The notes under the pieces were generated by a model that ran no database searches, was not told the DNA's origin, and saw only the letters and a program-made list of their open reading frames with translations. Positions 8,057-16,976 of a DNA stretch of 64,000 bases are shown in pieces. The position numbers and the translations under genes were made by a program. The DNA is from SYIM01 sp041182885 (GTDB taxonomy: Bacteria; Pseudomonadota; Gammaproteobacteria; Burkholderiales; Burkholderiaceae_E): contig JBMSQB010000004.1 in NCBI GenBank assembly GCA_049423065.1, positions 1 through 64,000 on the forward strand, written 5' to 3'. Positions within the stretch are counted from its first letter, which is position 1; the number at the start of each line of letters is the position of its first letter.

Positions 8057-9583
8057 ATGTGCGGAATTCTCGGGGTGATTTCACGCTCACCCGTCAACCA
8101 GCTGCTCTACGATGGCCTGCTGCTTTTGCAGCATCGGGGGCAGGACGCGGCCGGTATCGCAACGGCATCAAACAAAAAATTCAGTCTCCACAAGGCCAAC
8201 GGACTGGTGCGGGATGTATTCCGCACCCGCAACATGCGAGCGCTCCCGGGCACCTCGGGTATCGCGCATGTTCGCTATCCCACTGCAGGTTCGGCTTCCG
8301 ATTCGGAGGAGGCGCAGCCCTTTTACGTGAACGCGCCCTTCGGCGTCACGCTGGCGCACAACGGCAATCTCACCAACGCTGCACAGCTGTCCGAAGAGAT
8401 GTTCCGCCGCGACCGGCGTCACATCAACACGGCCTCCGATTCGGAGGTGCTGCTCAATGTGCTCGCGCATGAGCTTCAGGAGAAGGCGCGCGGCATCACG
8501 CTCGATCCCGACACCATTTTTGCCGCGGTCACGGGGTTGCAGGCACGTGTGCGTGGTGCCTACGCCTGTGTCGCGGAGATCGCAGGCTACGGCATTCTCG
8601 CGTTTCGCGATCCGTTCGGCATCCGGCCGCTCTGCTATGGCGTGGCGGAAACCGATGCGGGCACGGAATATCTGGTCGCCTCTGAATCCGTGGCGCTCGA
8701 AGGCCTCGGCTTCCGGTTGGTGCGCGACATTCAGCCCGGCGAAGCCGTGTTCATCGACCTCGACGGCAATTTTCATTCGCGGCAGTGCGCGCTGTCGGCG
8801 TCGCTCAATCCGTGCATGTTCGAGTTCGTATATTTCGCGCGGCCCGACTCGCTGATCGACGGTGTCTCGGTATATGCCGCCCGGCTTCGGATGGGGGAGT
8901 ATCTGGCGCAGAGCGTCTCCAGCGCTCTCCATCGCGGCGATATCGATGTGGTCATGCCCATCCCCGACACATCCCGTCCGTCGGCGATGCAGCTTGCCAA
9001 CCGGCTCGGACTCGACTACCGCGAGGGCTTTCTCAAGAATCGCTACGTTGGCCGTACCTTCATCATGCCGGGCCAGGCGGTGCGCAGAAAAACGGTTCGC
9101 CAGAAGCTCAACGCGATGAGTGTCGAGTTCAGGGGCAAGAACGTGCTGCTGGTGGATGATTCGATTGTCCGCGGCACCACCTCGCGAGAAATCGTGCAGA
9201 TGGCCCGCGACGCCGGTGCAAACAAGGTGTATTTCGCTTCCGCCTCGCCGCCGGTACGCTTTCCCAATGTGTATGGCATCGACATGCCCACGCGCAGCGA
9301 ACTCATCGCCCACGCGCGCAGCGATGACGAAATCTGCAATGCCATCGGGGCCGACGCTCTGGTGTATCAGTCGGTTGATTCAATGAAACGTTCGGTGTCC
9401 GATCTCAATCCGTCGCTCACGCGTTTCGAGGCATCATGCTTTGACGGGCAGTACATCACCGGCGACGTGTCTGCCGACTATCTCGACCAGCTCGAAGCCG
9501 GGCGCGTCACGATCGGCGCAGGTCCCGACGAAGAGCGTACGCTCAGCCAGATGAACCTTCAGTTTGCCGTGGTCGGTGACTGA
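8057..9583 (+). CDS. purF: Amidophosphoribosyltransferase
   Basis: 508 residues. It catalyses the first committed step of purine synthesis, making phosphoribosylamine from PRPP and glutamine. Cys2 (MCGILGV) becomes the N-terminal nucleophile of the class II glutaminase domain. The LLLLQHRGQDAAGI and HNGNLTN motifs follow. The phosphoribosyltransferase half has the PRPP-binding VLLVDDSIVRGTT loop at about residues 361-373. A CCGGAG ribosome-binding site precedes the ATG. metZ follows 16 bases after the stop. Confidence 0.98.
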   Translation: MCGILGVISRSPVNQLLYDGLLLLQHRGQDAAGIATASNKKFSLHKANGLVRDVFRTRNMRALPGTSGIAHVRYPTAGSASDSEEAQPFYVNAPFGVTLAHNGNLTNAAQLSEEMFRRDRRHINTASDSEVLLNVLAHELQEKARGITLDPDTIFAAVTGLQARVRGAYACVAEIAGYGILAFRDPFGIRPLCYGVAETDAGTEYLVASESVALEGLGFRLVRDIQPGEAVFIDLDGNFHSRQCALSASLNPCMFEFVYFARPDSLIDGVSVYAARLRMGEYLAQSVSSALHRGDIDVVMPIPDTSRPSAMQLANRLGLDYREGFLKNRYVGRTFIMPGQAVRRKTVRQKLNAMSVEFRGKNVLLVDDSIVRGTTSREIVQMARDAGANKVYFASASPPVRFPNVYGIDMPTRSELIAHARSDDEICNAIGADALVYQSVDSMKRSVSDLNPSLTRFEASCFDGQYITGDVSADYLDQLEAGRVTIGAGPDEERTLSQMNLQFAVVGD

Positions 9584-9599
9584 GCTTCCAGGAAACCCA

Positions 9600-10787
9600 A
9601 TGTCCGACTCTTTTTCCTTTGACACGCTTGCCGTCCGCGCCGGCATTGAACGTTCGCAATTCGGTGAGCACGCCGAGCCGATCTACCTCACCTCCAGCTT
9701 CGTGTTTGAAAACTCGGCGCAGGCCGCAGCGCGTTTCGCGGGGACGGACCGCGGGCCGGTCTATTCGCGTTTCTCGAACCCCACGGTGCAGATGTTCTGT
9801 GACCGGCTCGCCGCCCTGGAAGGTGCGCCGGCGTGTCTGGCCACCGCTTCCGGCATGTCGGCGATCATGGCGACGCTCATGAGCCTCACCCGTGCCGGCG
9901 ATCACGTGGTGTCCTCCACCGGCGTGTTCGGAGCCACGATGCAGCTCTTCAACATGTTCGGCCGCTACGGCGTGGAAACCAGTTATGTTCCGCTCACCGA
10001 CCCCGATGCCTGGCGGCGCGCGATGCGGCCCAACACCCGCATGCTTTATCTCGAATCGCCGTCGAATCCGCTCACCGAGGTGGGCGATATTCGCGCGCTG
10101 GCCAGGATCGCATCCGATGCGGGCGCGGTGCTGGTGGTCGACAACTGTTTTTGTACACCTGCGCTTCAACGGCCGTTTGATCTTGGCGCGCATGTGGTGG
10201 TCCATTCGGCCACCAAATACATTGATGGCCAGGGGCGGGTGCTGGGCGGCGCGGTGCTGGGTAGCGAGCAATATGTCCGCGAGCAACTCCTTCCGGTGCT
10301 TCGCACTGCTGGCCCGTCGCTCTCGCCGTTCAACGCCTGGGTGCTGCTGAAGGGGCTTGAGACGGTTTCGCTGCGCATGGAGCGGCAATCTGCCAACGCG
10401 CTCGAGGTGGCGCGCTGGCTTGAAGCGCATCCGCGAGTGGCGCGAGTGCATTACCCGGGCCTTGCGTCCCACGCGCAGCATGCGCTTGCCATGAGTCAGC
10501 AGAAGACTGGTGGCGCCATCGTGTCGTTTGACGTCAAAGGCGATGACCCCGCCAAGCTGCGGGCGCGCGCCTGGGCCACCATCGATCAGTGCAAGATGCT
10601 TTCCATCACCGGCAACCTCGGTGACACCAAAACCACCATCACCCATCCGGCGAGCACCACGCACGGCCGTCTCACACCGGAGGCGAGGTTGGCGGCGGGC
10701 GTCGGCGAAGGGCTGATTCGCGTTGCGGTGGGTGTCGAGTCGCCTTCCGACATCTGTGCCGATCTGGCCCGTGGGCTGGAGGCCTGA
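9600..10787 (+). CDS. metZ: O-succinylhomoserine sulfhydrylase
   Basis: 395 residues from ATG 9600. It is a PLP enzyme of the Cys/Met metabolism family that makes homocysteine from O-succinylhomoserine and sulfide. The internal-aldimine lysine is Lys206 in SATKYIDG, and the cofactor-contacting YSRFSNPTV and ASGMSAI stretches are present. ATG 9600 was chosen because an AGGAA ribosome-binding site precedes it and homologues begin near MSDSF. The longer frame from 9564 overlaps purF. The purF-metZ linkage is usual in betaproteobacteria. Strict specificity against O-acetylhomoserine cannot be read from sequence. Confidence 0.92.
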   Translation: MSDSFSFDTLAVRAGIERSQFGEHAEPIYLTSSFVFENSAQAAARFAGTDRGPVYSRFSNPTVQMFCDRLAALEGAPACLATASGMSAIMATLMSLTRAGDHVVSSTGVFGATMQLFNMFGRYGVETSYVPLTDPDAWRRAMRPNTRMLYLESPSNPLTEVGDIRALARIASDAGAVLVVDNCFCTPALQRPFDLGAHVVVHSATKYIDGQGRVLGGAVLGSEQYVREQLLPVLRTAGPSLSPFNAWVLLKGLETVSLRMERQSANALEVARWLEAHPRVARVHYPGLASHAQHALAMSQQKTGGAIVSFDVKGDDPAKLRARAWATIDQCKMLSITGNLGDTKTTITHPASTTHGRLTPEARLAAGVGEGLIRVAVGVESPSDICADLARGLEA

Positions 10788-10827
10788 GCCCCCGGTTCAA
10801 CCCAATCCTGTTCGGGAAATCTGATTG

Positions 10828-11694
10828 ATGAATACTCCGGTTCCTTTTCGTGTGTTGCGTTCGCGCGGCGTTGAGCGGCTGGTTGCCGGCATGCCCACCC
10901 AGGATGGTGCCGGCGTGAAGCTCGTTCGTGTGCTCACGCAAGACCTGCAGCGCAGGCTCGATCCGTTCCTCATGCTTGACAACTTCGGCTCCGAGAACCC
11001 GGGTGACTACATCGCCGGCTTTCCCGATCACCCGCACCGAGGGTTTGAAACCGTCACCTATATGCTCACGGGTTGCATGCGGCATCGTGACAGCGTGGGC
11101 AACGAAGGTCTGATCAATTCGGGCGGTGTGCAGTGGATGACCGCGGGGCGCGGCATCATCCACTCCGAGATGCCTGAACAGCAGGACGGCCTCATGGAGG
11201 GCTTTCAGCTGTGGGTGAACCTGCCTTCGAATCTCAAGATGACCCAGCCCGGCTGGCGGGACATTCCCGGCGGGCAGGTACCCGAGTTTGTCAGCGCGGA
11301 AGGCGTTCGCGTACGCGTCGTTGCCGGTCGTGCGCACGGCGTGGCGGGTGCGGTGCCCGAGGGCACGGTTGATCCGGTGTTCCTTGATCTGCATTTTGAT
11401 GCGCCGGGGTCAATCGACATTGAACTGCCGGCGGGGCATAACGCGCTTGCCTATGTGTATCGCGGCGCGTTGACGGTGGGCGGCAGCCCGGTGCCGCGCC
11501 AGCGCATGGCGGTGCTGGAAACCCGCCCCGATGCCGACGGCGTGCGCTTTGTCGCCGAGGCGCCCGCACGTGCGGTGCTGATTGCCGGCCGGCCGCTCAA
11601 CGAACCCATCGCCCAGTATGGTCCGTTCGTGATGAATACCCGTGATGAGTTGATGCAGGCGGTACGCGACTACCAGAGCGGCCACTTTGCCTGA
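10828..11694 (+). CDS. Pirin family protein
   Basis: 288 residues from ATG 10828 (a TTG immediately before it is less likely). The bicupin has the pirin signature DHPHRGFETVTYML, supplying metal-binding histidines, followed by the GRGIIHSEMP segment. Bacterial pirins bind Fe or similar metals. Some have quercetinase activity and others bind regulatory partners, so the substrate is not predictable. It converges on dnaE2, with a 62-bp gap holding a small direct repeat. Confidence 0.92.
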   Translation: MNTPVPFRVLRSRGVERLVAGMPTQDGAGVKLVRVLTQDLQRRLDPFLMLDNFGSENPGDYIAGFPDHPHRGFETVTYMLTGCMRHRDSVGNEGLINSGGVQWMTAGRGIIHSEMPEQQDGLMEGFQLWVNLPSNLKMTQPGWRDIPGGQVPEFVSAEGVRVRVVAGRAHGVAGAVPEGTVDPVFLDLHFDAPGSIDIELPAGHNALAYVYRGALTVGGSPVPRQRMAVLETRPDADGVRFVAEAPARAVLIAGRPLNEPIAQYGPFVMNTRDELMQAVRDYQSGHFA

Positions 11695-11713
11695 GGCGGG
11701 GGCATTGCCGGGA

Positions 11714-11740
11714 AGCGCCGGGCAAGCGCCGGGCAAGCGC
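11714..11740. repeat. Short direct repeat between pirin and dnaE2
   Basis: The unit AGCGCCGGGCA occurs twice in tandem (11714-11724 and 11725-11735), then begins again as AGCGC. It lies in the convergent gap. It can fold weakly but has no T-run, so a terminator role is not shown. Confidence 0.4.
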
Positions 11741-11756
11741 TGCCTTCGTGCGTGCC

Positions 11757-14700
11757 CTACCTGAAGTTCCGGCTGCGGCTTTCGAGCGCGCCCAGTAGCG
11801 CCGTGTGGTCGATGATGCGCGCGGCCACCAGATGCGTGACCGTGCCGCCGCCGTGTTCCTGGCGCTGCCAGTAACCGTAGACGCTCATTAGCTGGGCGCC
11901 AAGCAGCGCCGCGCGGAAGCGTTCGAACACCGCAGGCCACACAATGACGTTGACCGTGCCGGTGTCGTCTTCGAGCGTGACGAACAGCGTGCCGCGCGCG
12001 GTTTCCGGGCGCTGGCGGTGGGTGACCAGGCCGCTTGCGCGCGCGATGCGGCCGTCGGGGTAGCCCGCGAGCGTAGAAGCCGGTTCGATACGCAGGCGGT
12101 CGAGTTGCGCGCGCAGCAGCGCCAGCGGGTGACGCCCCATGGGGATGCCGAGCGAGCGGTAATCGGCGATGGTGTCCTCGCCTTCGGAGGGGGCGGTGAG
12201 CGTGATGGGGGCTTCGTCAATGCGTGTTTGATCCAGGAACCCCCCGGTCAGTCGGCCCGCTGCAGCTGCCCAGTAGGCCTGACGGCGATGACCCGCGAGC
12301 GCCAGCAGCGCGCCAGAATCGGCGAGCGCGCGCAGTGCCGTGGCGTCCAGCTGGGCGCATTGCGCGAGATCGTCAACGTCATCGAATGCGAAACCCCCGC
12401 TGCGGGCAGAATCATTCAGCCGTTGCCCGCGTGCGGCCAGGATGCGTTCGATAGCGACCGCCGAGAGGCTTCGCACCTGCGCGAGCCCCAGGCGCACGGC
12501 GGGCTGCGAATGGGGTTCGTCGAATTCTTCCAGCGTGCACTGCGCCTGGCTCACCAGCACATCAACCGGACGCACCTCGACGCCGTGCGCGCGTGCATCG
12601 CGCACCAGCTGCGCGGGCGCATAGAACCCCAGCGGCTGGCTGTTGAGCATGGCGGCGAGAAATGCAGCCGGTTCATGACGTTTGATCCAGCAACTGACAT
12701 AGACCAGCAGCGCAAAGCTGGCTGCATGGCTTTCGGGAAAGCCGTATTCGCCGAAGCCTTCGATCTGGCTGAAGATGCGCTGTGCGAACTCGGGCTCGTA
12801 GCCGCGTGCGAGCATGCCTTCGACCACGCGCTGCTGAAAGGCATCGAGCCCGCCCTTGCGACGCCAGGCGGCCATGGCGCGGCGGAGCTGGTCGGCCTCG
12901 CCCGCGCTGAAGCCCGCAGCCAGCATGGCGATCTGCATCACCTGTTCCTGAAAGATGGGTACGCCCAGGGTGCGTTCGAGCGCCGGCCGGATTTCGTCAC
13001 GGGGGTAGTCGACTGGCTCCAGCCCCTGACGGCGACGCAGGTAGGGATGCACCATGCCGCCCTGAATGGGACCGGGCCGGACAATGGCCACCTCGATCAC
13101 CAGATCGTAGAAGCAGCGCGGCTGCAAGCGGGGCAGCATGCTCATCTGCGCGCGCGATTCGATCTGAAACACGCCCACGGTGTCGGCGCGGCTGATCATT
13201 TCGTAGGTGGCGGGGTCTTCGGAGGGGATGTCCTGGATGCGGAAGGGCACGATGGGCGGCGCACCGGGCAACCGATGGTTGCCACGCCGCCAGGGGTCGC
13301 GCCGGAAAGTGATCAGATCAAGCGCGCGGCGGATGGCGCTCAGCATGCCGAGCGCGAGCACATCAACCTTCAACAGCCCCAGCGCATCGAGATCGTCTTT
13401 GTCCCACTCGATGACGGTACGCTCGGCCATGGCCGCGTTTTCCACTGGCACCAGGCGTGTGAGCTGATCGCGCGCGATGACGAAGCCGCCGGTGTGCTGT
13501 GACAGATGACGAGGGAAGTTCTGCAGCGTTTGCACGAGCTCGAGCCAGCGTGCAACGATGGGCGCATCGGGGTTGAGCCCGGCTTCGGTGAGCCGATCTC
13601 GATCGGGTACGCCACGCCATGACGACAGCGTGCCTGCGAGGCGCTCGATGCACGTTGCGTCGATGGCAAGCGCCTTGCCCACATCGCGCAGCGCTGAGCG
13701 GGTGCGGTAGCGGATGACGGTGGCGGCGAGCGCTGCGCGATGGCGGCCGTATTTCCGGTACAGGTACTGGATGACCTCTTCACGACGCTGGTGTTCGAAG
13801 TCGACGTCGATGTCGGGCGGTTCGTTGCGCTCGCGGCTGATGAAGCGCTCGAACAGCACGCTCAGACGGGCGGGGTCGACCTCGGTGATGCCGAGCGCAT
13901 AGCAGACGGCCGAGTTGGCAGCCGAGCCCCGGCCCTGACAAAGAATGTTGCGGCTGCGGGCGAAGTGAACGATGTCGGCCACTGTGAGGAAATAAGGCTC
14001 GTAGCGCAGCTCGCTGATCAGCGTGAGTTCGTGTTCGATCTGCTCGCGCACCGCGGCGGGAATGCCTGCCGGATAGCGGCCTGGCAGACCCCGGTCAACC
14101 AGCTCGCGCAGCCAGCTGGCGGGCGTGTGTCCGGGCGGCACGATTTCATCAGGGTATTCATAGCGCAGTTCGTCAAGCGAAAAACTGCTGCTGGCCGCAA
14201 TCTCCAGGGTTTCCTCGAGAAGCTCGGTCGGATAGAGGCTGGCGAGCCGCAGGCGGCTTCGCAGATGCTGCTCGGCGTTGGGGGCGAGCGCGTGCCCGCA
14301 GCGTGCGACCGGCTGCCCCAGCCGAATGGCGGTGAGCGTGTCGTGCAGGGGTTTGCGCGAACGCCGATGCATGTGCACGTCGCCCGCAGCCGCCAGTGGC
14401 AGCCCGCTTGCACGACCCAATGCGCGCAGCTGCTCGAGCCGGGCGCTGTCGTGGCCGCAGGCGAGCAGTTCGACCGCCAGCCAGGCCCGGTTGGCAAAGC
14501 GCTCACGAAACTGGGAGGCGAGCGCAGCCAACCCGGGCTGATCCGGGATTGGGCCTTGCGCAGGCACGAGCAGCGCGGTACAGCCCGGCACGCCGTCGTC
14601 GAGATCGGTGGGCAGCAGCTGGTAGTGCCCCTTGGGGGCGCGCGCGCGCGCCGCGCTGATCAGCTCGCTCAACCGCCCATAGCCGTCGCGGTGGCGTGCG

Positions 14701-15005
14701 AGCAGCACCAGCCTTGGGGCGCCGACGGTGGCCCCGGGTGTGCCGGGCGTGTGAAAGGCACTGCCAGTGTGGGCGGGGTCGAGACAGTTGTGCAGCGAAA
14801 ACTCGGCACCGATCAGGAGCGGGAAATGGTGTGTGCGCGCCTGCAGATGGGCCCGCACCACGCCCGCGAGCGAGCATTCGTCGGTGAGGGCGAGCGCCGC
14901 ATAGCCGAGTTCGCGGGCGCGATCGACCAGTTCCTCGGGGTGTGAGGCACCCCGGAGGAAGGAGAAATTGCTGATGCAGTGGAGCTCGGCGTAGGCGGGT
15001 AGCAT
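11757..15005 (-). CDS. dnaE2: Error-prone DNA polymerase III alpha-like subunit DnaE2/ImuC
   Basis: 1082 residues. This is the polymerase of the ImuABC mutasome, which performs mutagenic translesion synthesis during the SOS response. The N-terminal PHP domain begins YAELHCISNFSFLRGASHPEELV. The C-family palm carries PDIDVDF near residue 400. An OB-fold-like region near the C-terminus includes ASGLVTHRQRPETA. Length and the FSFLRGASHPEEL opening are typical of DnaE2 rather than the replicative DnaE1. A perfect LexA box lies 15 bases upstream of the start. The ribosome-binding site is weak. Its usual neighbours imuA and imuB lie about 9.7 kb upstream on the same strand, separated by the accessory block and the dksA-like gene. 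Confidence 0.95.
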   Translation of the reverse strand: MLPAYAELHCISNFSFLRGASHPEELVDRARELGYAALALTDECSLAGVVRAHLQARTHHFPLLIGAEFSLHNCLDPAHTGSAFHTPGTPGATVGAPRLVLLARHRDGYGRLSELISAARARAPKGHYQLLPTDLDDGVPGCTALLVPAQGPIPDQPGLAALASQFRERFANRAWLAVELLACGHDSARLEQLRALGRASGLPLAAAGDVHMHRRSRKPLHDTLTAIRLGQPVARCGHALAPNAEQHLRSRLRLASLYPTELLEETLEIAASSSFSLDELRYEYPDEIVPPGHTPASWLRELVDRGLPGRYPAGIPAAVREQIEHELTLISELRYEPYFLTVADIVHFARSRNILCQGRGSAANSAVCYALGITEVDPARLSVLFERFISRERNEPPDIDVDFEHQRREEVIQYLYRKYGRHRAALAATVIRYRTRSALRDVGKALAIDATCIERLAGTLSSWRGVPDRDRLTEAGLNPDAPIVARWLELVQTLQNFPRHLSQHTGGFVIARDQLTRLVPVENAAMAERTVIEWDKDDLDALGLLKVDVLALGMLSAIRRALDLITFRRDPWRRGNHRLPGAPPIVPFRIQDIPSEDPATYEMISRADTVGVFQIESRAQMSMLPRLQPRCFYDLVIEVAIVRPGPIQGGMVHPYLRRRQGLEPVDYPRDEIRPALERTLGVPIFQEQVMQIAMLAAGFSAGEADQLRRAMAAWRRKGGLDAFQQRVVEGMLARGYEPEFAQRIFSQIEGFGEYGFPESHAASFALLVYVSCWIKRHEPAAFLAAMLNSQPLGFYAPAQLVRDARAHGVEVRPVDVLVSQAQCTLEEFDEPHSQPAVRLGLAQVRSLSAVAIERILAARGQRLNDSARSGGFAFDDVDDLAQCAQLDATALRALADSGALLALAGHRRQAYWAAAAGRLTGGFLDQTRIDEAPITLTAPSEGEDTIADYRSLGIPMGRHPLALLRAQLDRLRIEPASTLAGYPDGRIARASGLVTHRQRPETARGTLFVTLEDDTGTVNVIVWPAVFERFRAALLGAQLMSVYGYWQRQEHGGGTVTHLVAARIIDHTALLGALESRSRNFR

Positions 15006-15020
15006 GGCCGATCAATAATA

Positions 15021-15036
15021 CTGTATAAAAACACAG
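15021..15036 (-). promoter_or_regulatory. LexA box of dnaE2
   Basis: Perfect CTGT-N8-ACAG palindrome (CTGTATAAAAACACAG), 15 bases before the dnaE2 start codon. It indicates direct LexA repression and SOS induction of dnaE2. It matches in type the box before lexA itself in this window. Confidence 0.9.
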
Positions 15037-15102
15037 TTAATGCATTTTCCCGTGTGGTGGCATTTCGTCTGCTGCGGGTCTCGGGTGATGCGGGTGCCCC
15101 GC

Positions 15103-15108
15103 TATACT
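15103..15108 (+). promoter_or_regulatory. Candidate -10 element for the copper-chaperone gene
   Basis: TATACT lies 34 bases before the ATG of the PCuAC gene in the divergent region with dnaE2. No convincing -35 hexamer is seen at the usual spacing, so this is tentative. Confidence 0.4.
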
Positions 15109-15142
15109 TCCGACGGGTCAACTGATCGTTCAGAGAGCAACC

Positions 15143-15649
15143 ATGCAAAGCAGTTTCACCAACCGGTTTCCCTGGCTTGTGTCGTGTCTGTTGACGGTCG
15201 CTTTTGCGATCGCAGCCGGCCCGGTTGTCGCCCAGGTGGTGTCGGTCAAAGACCCCTGGGTGCGAAGCACTGTACCGCGCCAGAAGGCCACCGCCGCCTA
15301 CATGGAAATCACCGCAGGGCGAGCCTCGCGCCTGCTTGAGGCCAGTTCGCCAGTGGCCGGAGTGGTCGAGATTCATGAAATGCGCATGGACAAGGATGTG
15401 ATGCGCATGCGGGCCATTCCCGCGCTCGAACTGCCCGCAGGCCAGCCGGTCGCGCTCGAGCCGGGGGGCTACCACGTCATGCTGATGGACCTGAAGGTGC
15501 AGATCAAGGATGGCGACAAGGTGCCCATCTCGCTGGTGGTCGAACTGCGAAACGGCAGCCGTGAAACCGCCCAGATCACCGCGGTGGCGCGCTCGCCCCA
15601 GCCTGCGTCAACGCAGGGGGGCGGACACGGCAAGTCGCACTCGCACTGA
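15143..15649 (+). CDS. Periplasmic copper chaperone PCu(A)C
   Basis: 168 residues with a cleavable-looking signal peptide (hydrophobic stretch through AIAAGPVVAQ). The mature protein has the PCuAC Cu(I) site pattern: histidine and methionines in EIHEMRMDKDVM and the later YHVMLMDLK. These proteins pass Cu(I) to the Cu-A centre of cytochrome c oxidase in the periplasm. The C-terminus ends in GGGHGKSHSH, a His-rich tail that could also hold copper. The stop is 11 bases before the next small gene. It may be the first gene of that transcript, though a functional link to the oxygenase genes is not evident. Confidence 0.88.
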   Translation: MQSSFTNRFPWLVSCLLTVAFAIAAGPVVAQVVSVKDPWVRSTVPRQKATAAYMEITAGRASRLLEASSPVAGVVEIHEMRMDKDVMRMRAIPALELPAGQPVALEPGGYHVMLMDLKVQIKDGDKVPISLVVELRNGSRETAQITAVARSPQPASTQGGGHGKSHSH

Positions 15650-15660
15650 GGAGCGTGTTC

Positions 15661-15888
15661 ATGGCCCGCGTCACGTCGCTTGTCAATGTCATGCATCAGC
15701 ATCGGCTCTCCGAGCCCACCGCCTACGAAAACCTGTTGGGCGATGCCGTTGAACGCGCGTTCGCTGCGGGCATCCACGACCTCGACGGCATCGTGAGCAT
15801 GCTGAACGACACAGGTCCGGCCGGCCCCGATGGCGAGCCCTGGACCGCGGCGCGGCTGGAGGCCGAACTCGCTCGTCTGGGCGCCTGA
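15661..15888 (+). CDS. Small protein with recombinase-type helix-turn-helix pattern, upstream of Rieske gene
   Basis: 75 residues from ATG 15661. AGGAG lies seven bases upstream, which favours it over the ATG-like start at 15655. The C-terminal half reads as a DNA-binding helix pair: GIHDLDGIVSMLNDTG, then EPWTAARLEAELARLG. This recalls the recombinase-domain pattern of resolvases (Ala-X-LN-X-G, then WT-X5-L). There is no catalytic domain, so it is not a recombinase. Small proteins of this kind are recalled beside Rieske oxygenase genes in Burkholderiales, from memory only. It could be a dedicated regulator or an accessory protein of the oxygenase. Confidence 0.65.
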   Translation: MARVTSLVNVMHQHRLSEPTAYENLLGDAVERAFAAGIHDLDGIVSMLNDTGPAGPDGEPWTAARLEAELARLGA

Positions 15889-15932
15889 CCCCTGCCGCAG
15901 CCTGGTCGCCTGAACGATCATCAAGGAGTCGA

Positions 15933-16976
15933 ATGATGAACGCACCTACCCCCGTGTATCAGGATGCGGTCGAACGCATCCTGTCGCGTGGTCTCACCGG
16001 CTACTGGTTTCCGATCTGCCCTTCGTCATGGGTGCGCGATCAGCCAATATCATTGCGGCGGCTGGGGCGAAAGCTGGTGCTCTGGCGCGACGCCGCCGGG
16101 TTGGTCCGCGTGCTCGAGGATCATTGTCCGCACCGCGGTGCCGCGCTCTCCATGGGCGTGGTGCTGGGTGATCGAATTGCCTGCGCCTACCACGGCGTGC
16201 AGGTGCGCTGCGACGGCACGGTCGTCCGCGTGCCCGGCAGTCCGGGGTGCAAGCTCGAAGGCTCGCGTGCCACCCGCATGTATGCCGCCCGCGAGGCCCA
16301 GGGTGCGGTGTTTGTCTACAACGCGGTTGATCCGCACTGCGATGAGCCGCCGCCGCTGGTGCTTCCCGAACAGCTAACTTCGCCCGAGTGGTCGTCCTTT
16401 CTCTGCTACGTGGAGTGGGGGTGCGATTACCGCTATGTCATGGAAAACGTGATCGACCCCATGCATGGTGCCTACCTGCATCGCCAGTCTCACAGCATGG
16501 CTGAGGGCGATTTTTCAGCCGACTTCCAGATTCGTGACACCGATACCGGTTTCGTGTTTGAAAAAAAGGGCCAGCGCAATGTCAATTTCGACTGGACCGA
16601 ATGGATGGACACCGGCATTCACATGATGCGGCTTGAGATCCCCTATCCAAAAACCGGTGGGCCCGGTGGCAACTTCACCATCATCGGCGGCTATGTTCCG
16701 ATCACCCCGCAGGCAGCGGGCATTTTCTTCTGGCGGTGCCGCAAGGTTGCGGGCTGGCAGCGCAGCGCCTGGCGGTTTCTCTACCGCAATCGTCTCGAGG
16801 CGCGGCATTTCCACGTACTCGAGCAGGACCGCCTCGCGATGGAAGGCATGGAGCCCGACGCGAACCAGCGTGAGCACCTCTATCAACACGATCTCGGCAT
16901 TGTCCGGCTGCGTCGGACGCTGCGCGGGCTCGCCCAGAAACAGCTCGAAGCGGAAACCTCGGGTGTCTCGGCATGA
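15933..16976 (+). CDS. Rieske non-haem iron oxygenase, terminal component
   Basis: 347 residues. The N-terminal Rieske [2Fe-2S] site is Cys65-X-His67 and Cys84-X2-His87 (CPH, CAYH). The catalytic domain has the mononuclear iron motif Asn172, Asp175, His178 and His183 in ENVIDPMHGAYLH. Length and the closing EQDRLAMEGM region resemble single-component alpha-subunit oxygenases of the phthalate/vanillate demethylase class. The reaction would be hydroxylation or O/N-demethylation of an aromatic or similar substrate with electrons from the next gene. The substrate is unknown. AAGGAG precedes tandem ATGs at 15933 and 15936, and either could be used. It overlaps the reductase gene by 4 nt. Confidence 0.93.
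   Translation: MMNAPTPVYQDAVERILSRGLTGYWFPICPSSWVRDQPISLRRLGRKLVLWRDAAGLVRVLEDHCPHRGAALSMGVVLGDRIACAYHGVQVRCDGTVVRVPGSPGCKLEGSRATRMYAAREAQGAVFVYNAVDPHCDEPPPLVLPEQLTSPEWSSFLCYVEWGCDYRYVMENVIDPMHGAYLHRQSHSMAEGDFSADFQIRDTDTGFVFEKKGQRNVNFDWTEWMDTGIHMMRLEIPYPKTGGPGGNFTIIGGYVPITPQAAGIFFWRCRKVAGWQRSAWRFLYRNRLEARHFHVLEQDRLAMEGMEPDANQREHLYQHDLGIVRLRRTLRGLAQKQLEAETSGVSA

Noticed and set aside
12018..13502. Plus-strand 494-residue frame inside dnaE2
   Set aside because: Antisense shadow of a clearly conserved polymerase gene; no recognisable motifs.
15143..15649. PCuAC gene as part of the catabolic pathway
   Set aside because: It may share the transcript, but copper delivery to cytochrome oxidase gives no evident link to a Rieske iron oxygenase, so it was left out of the proposed pathway.
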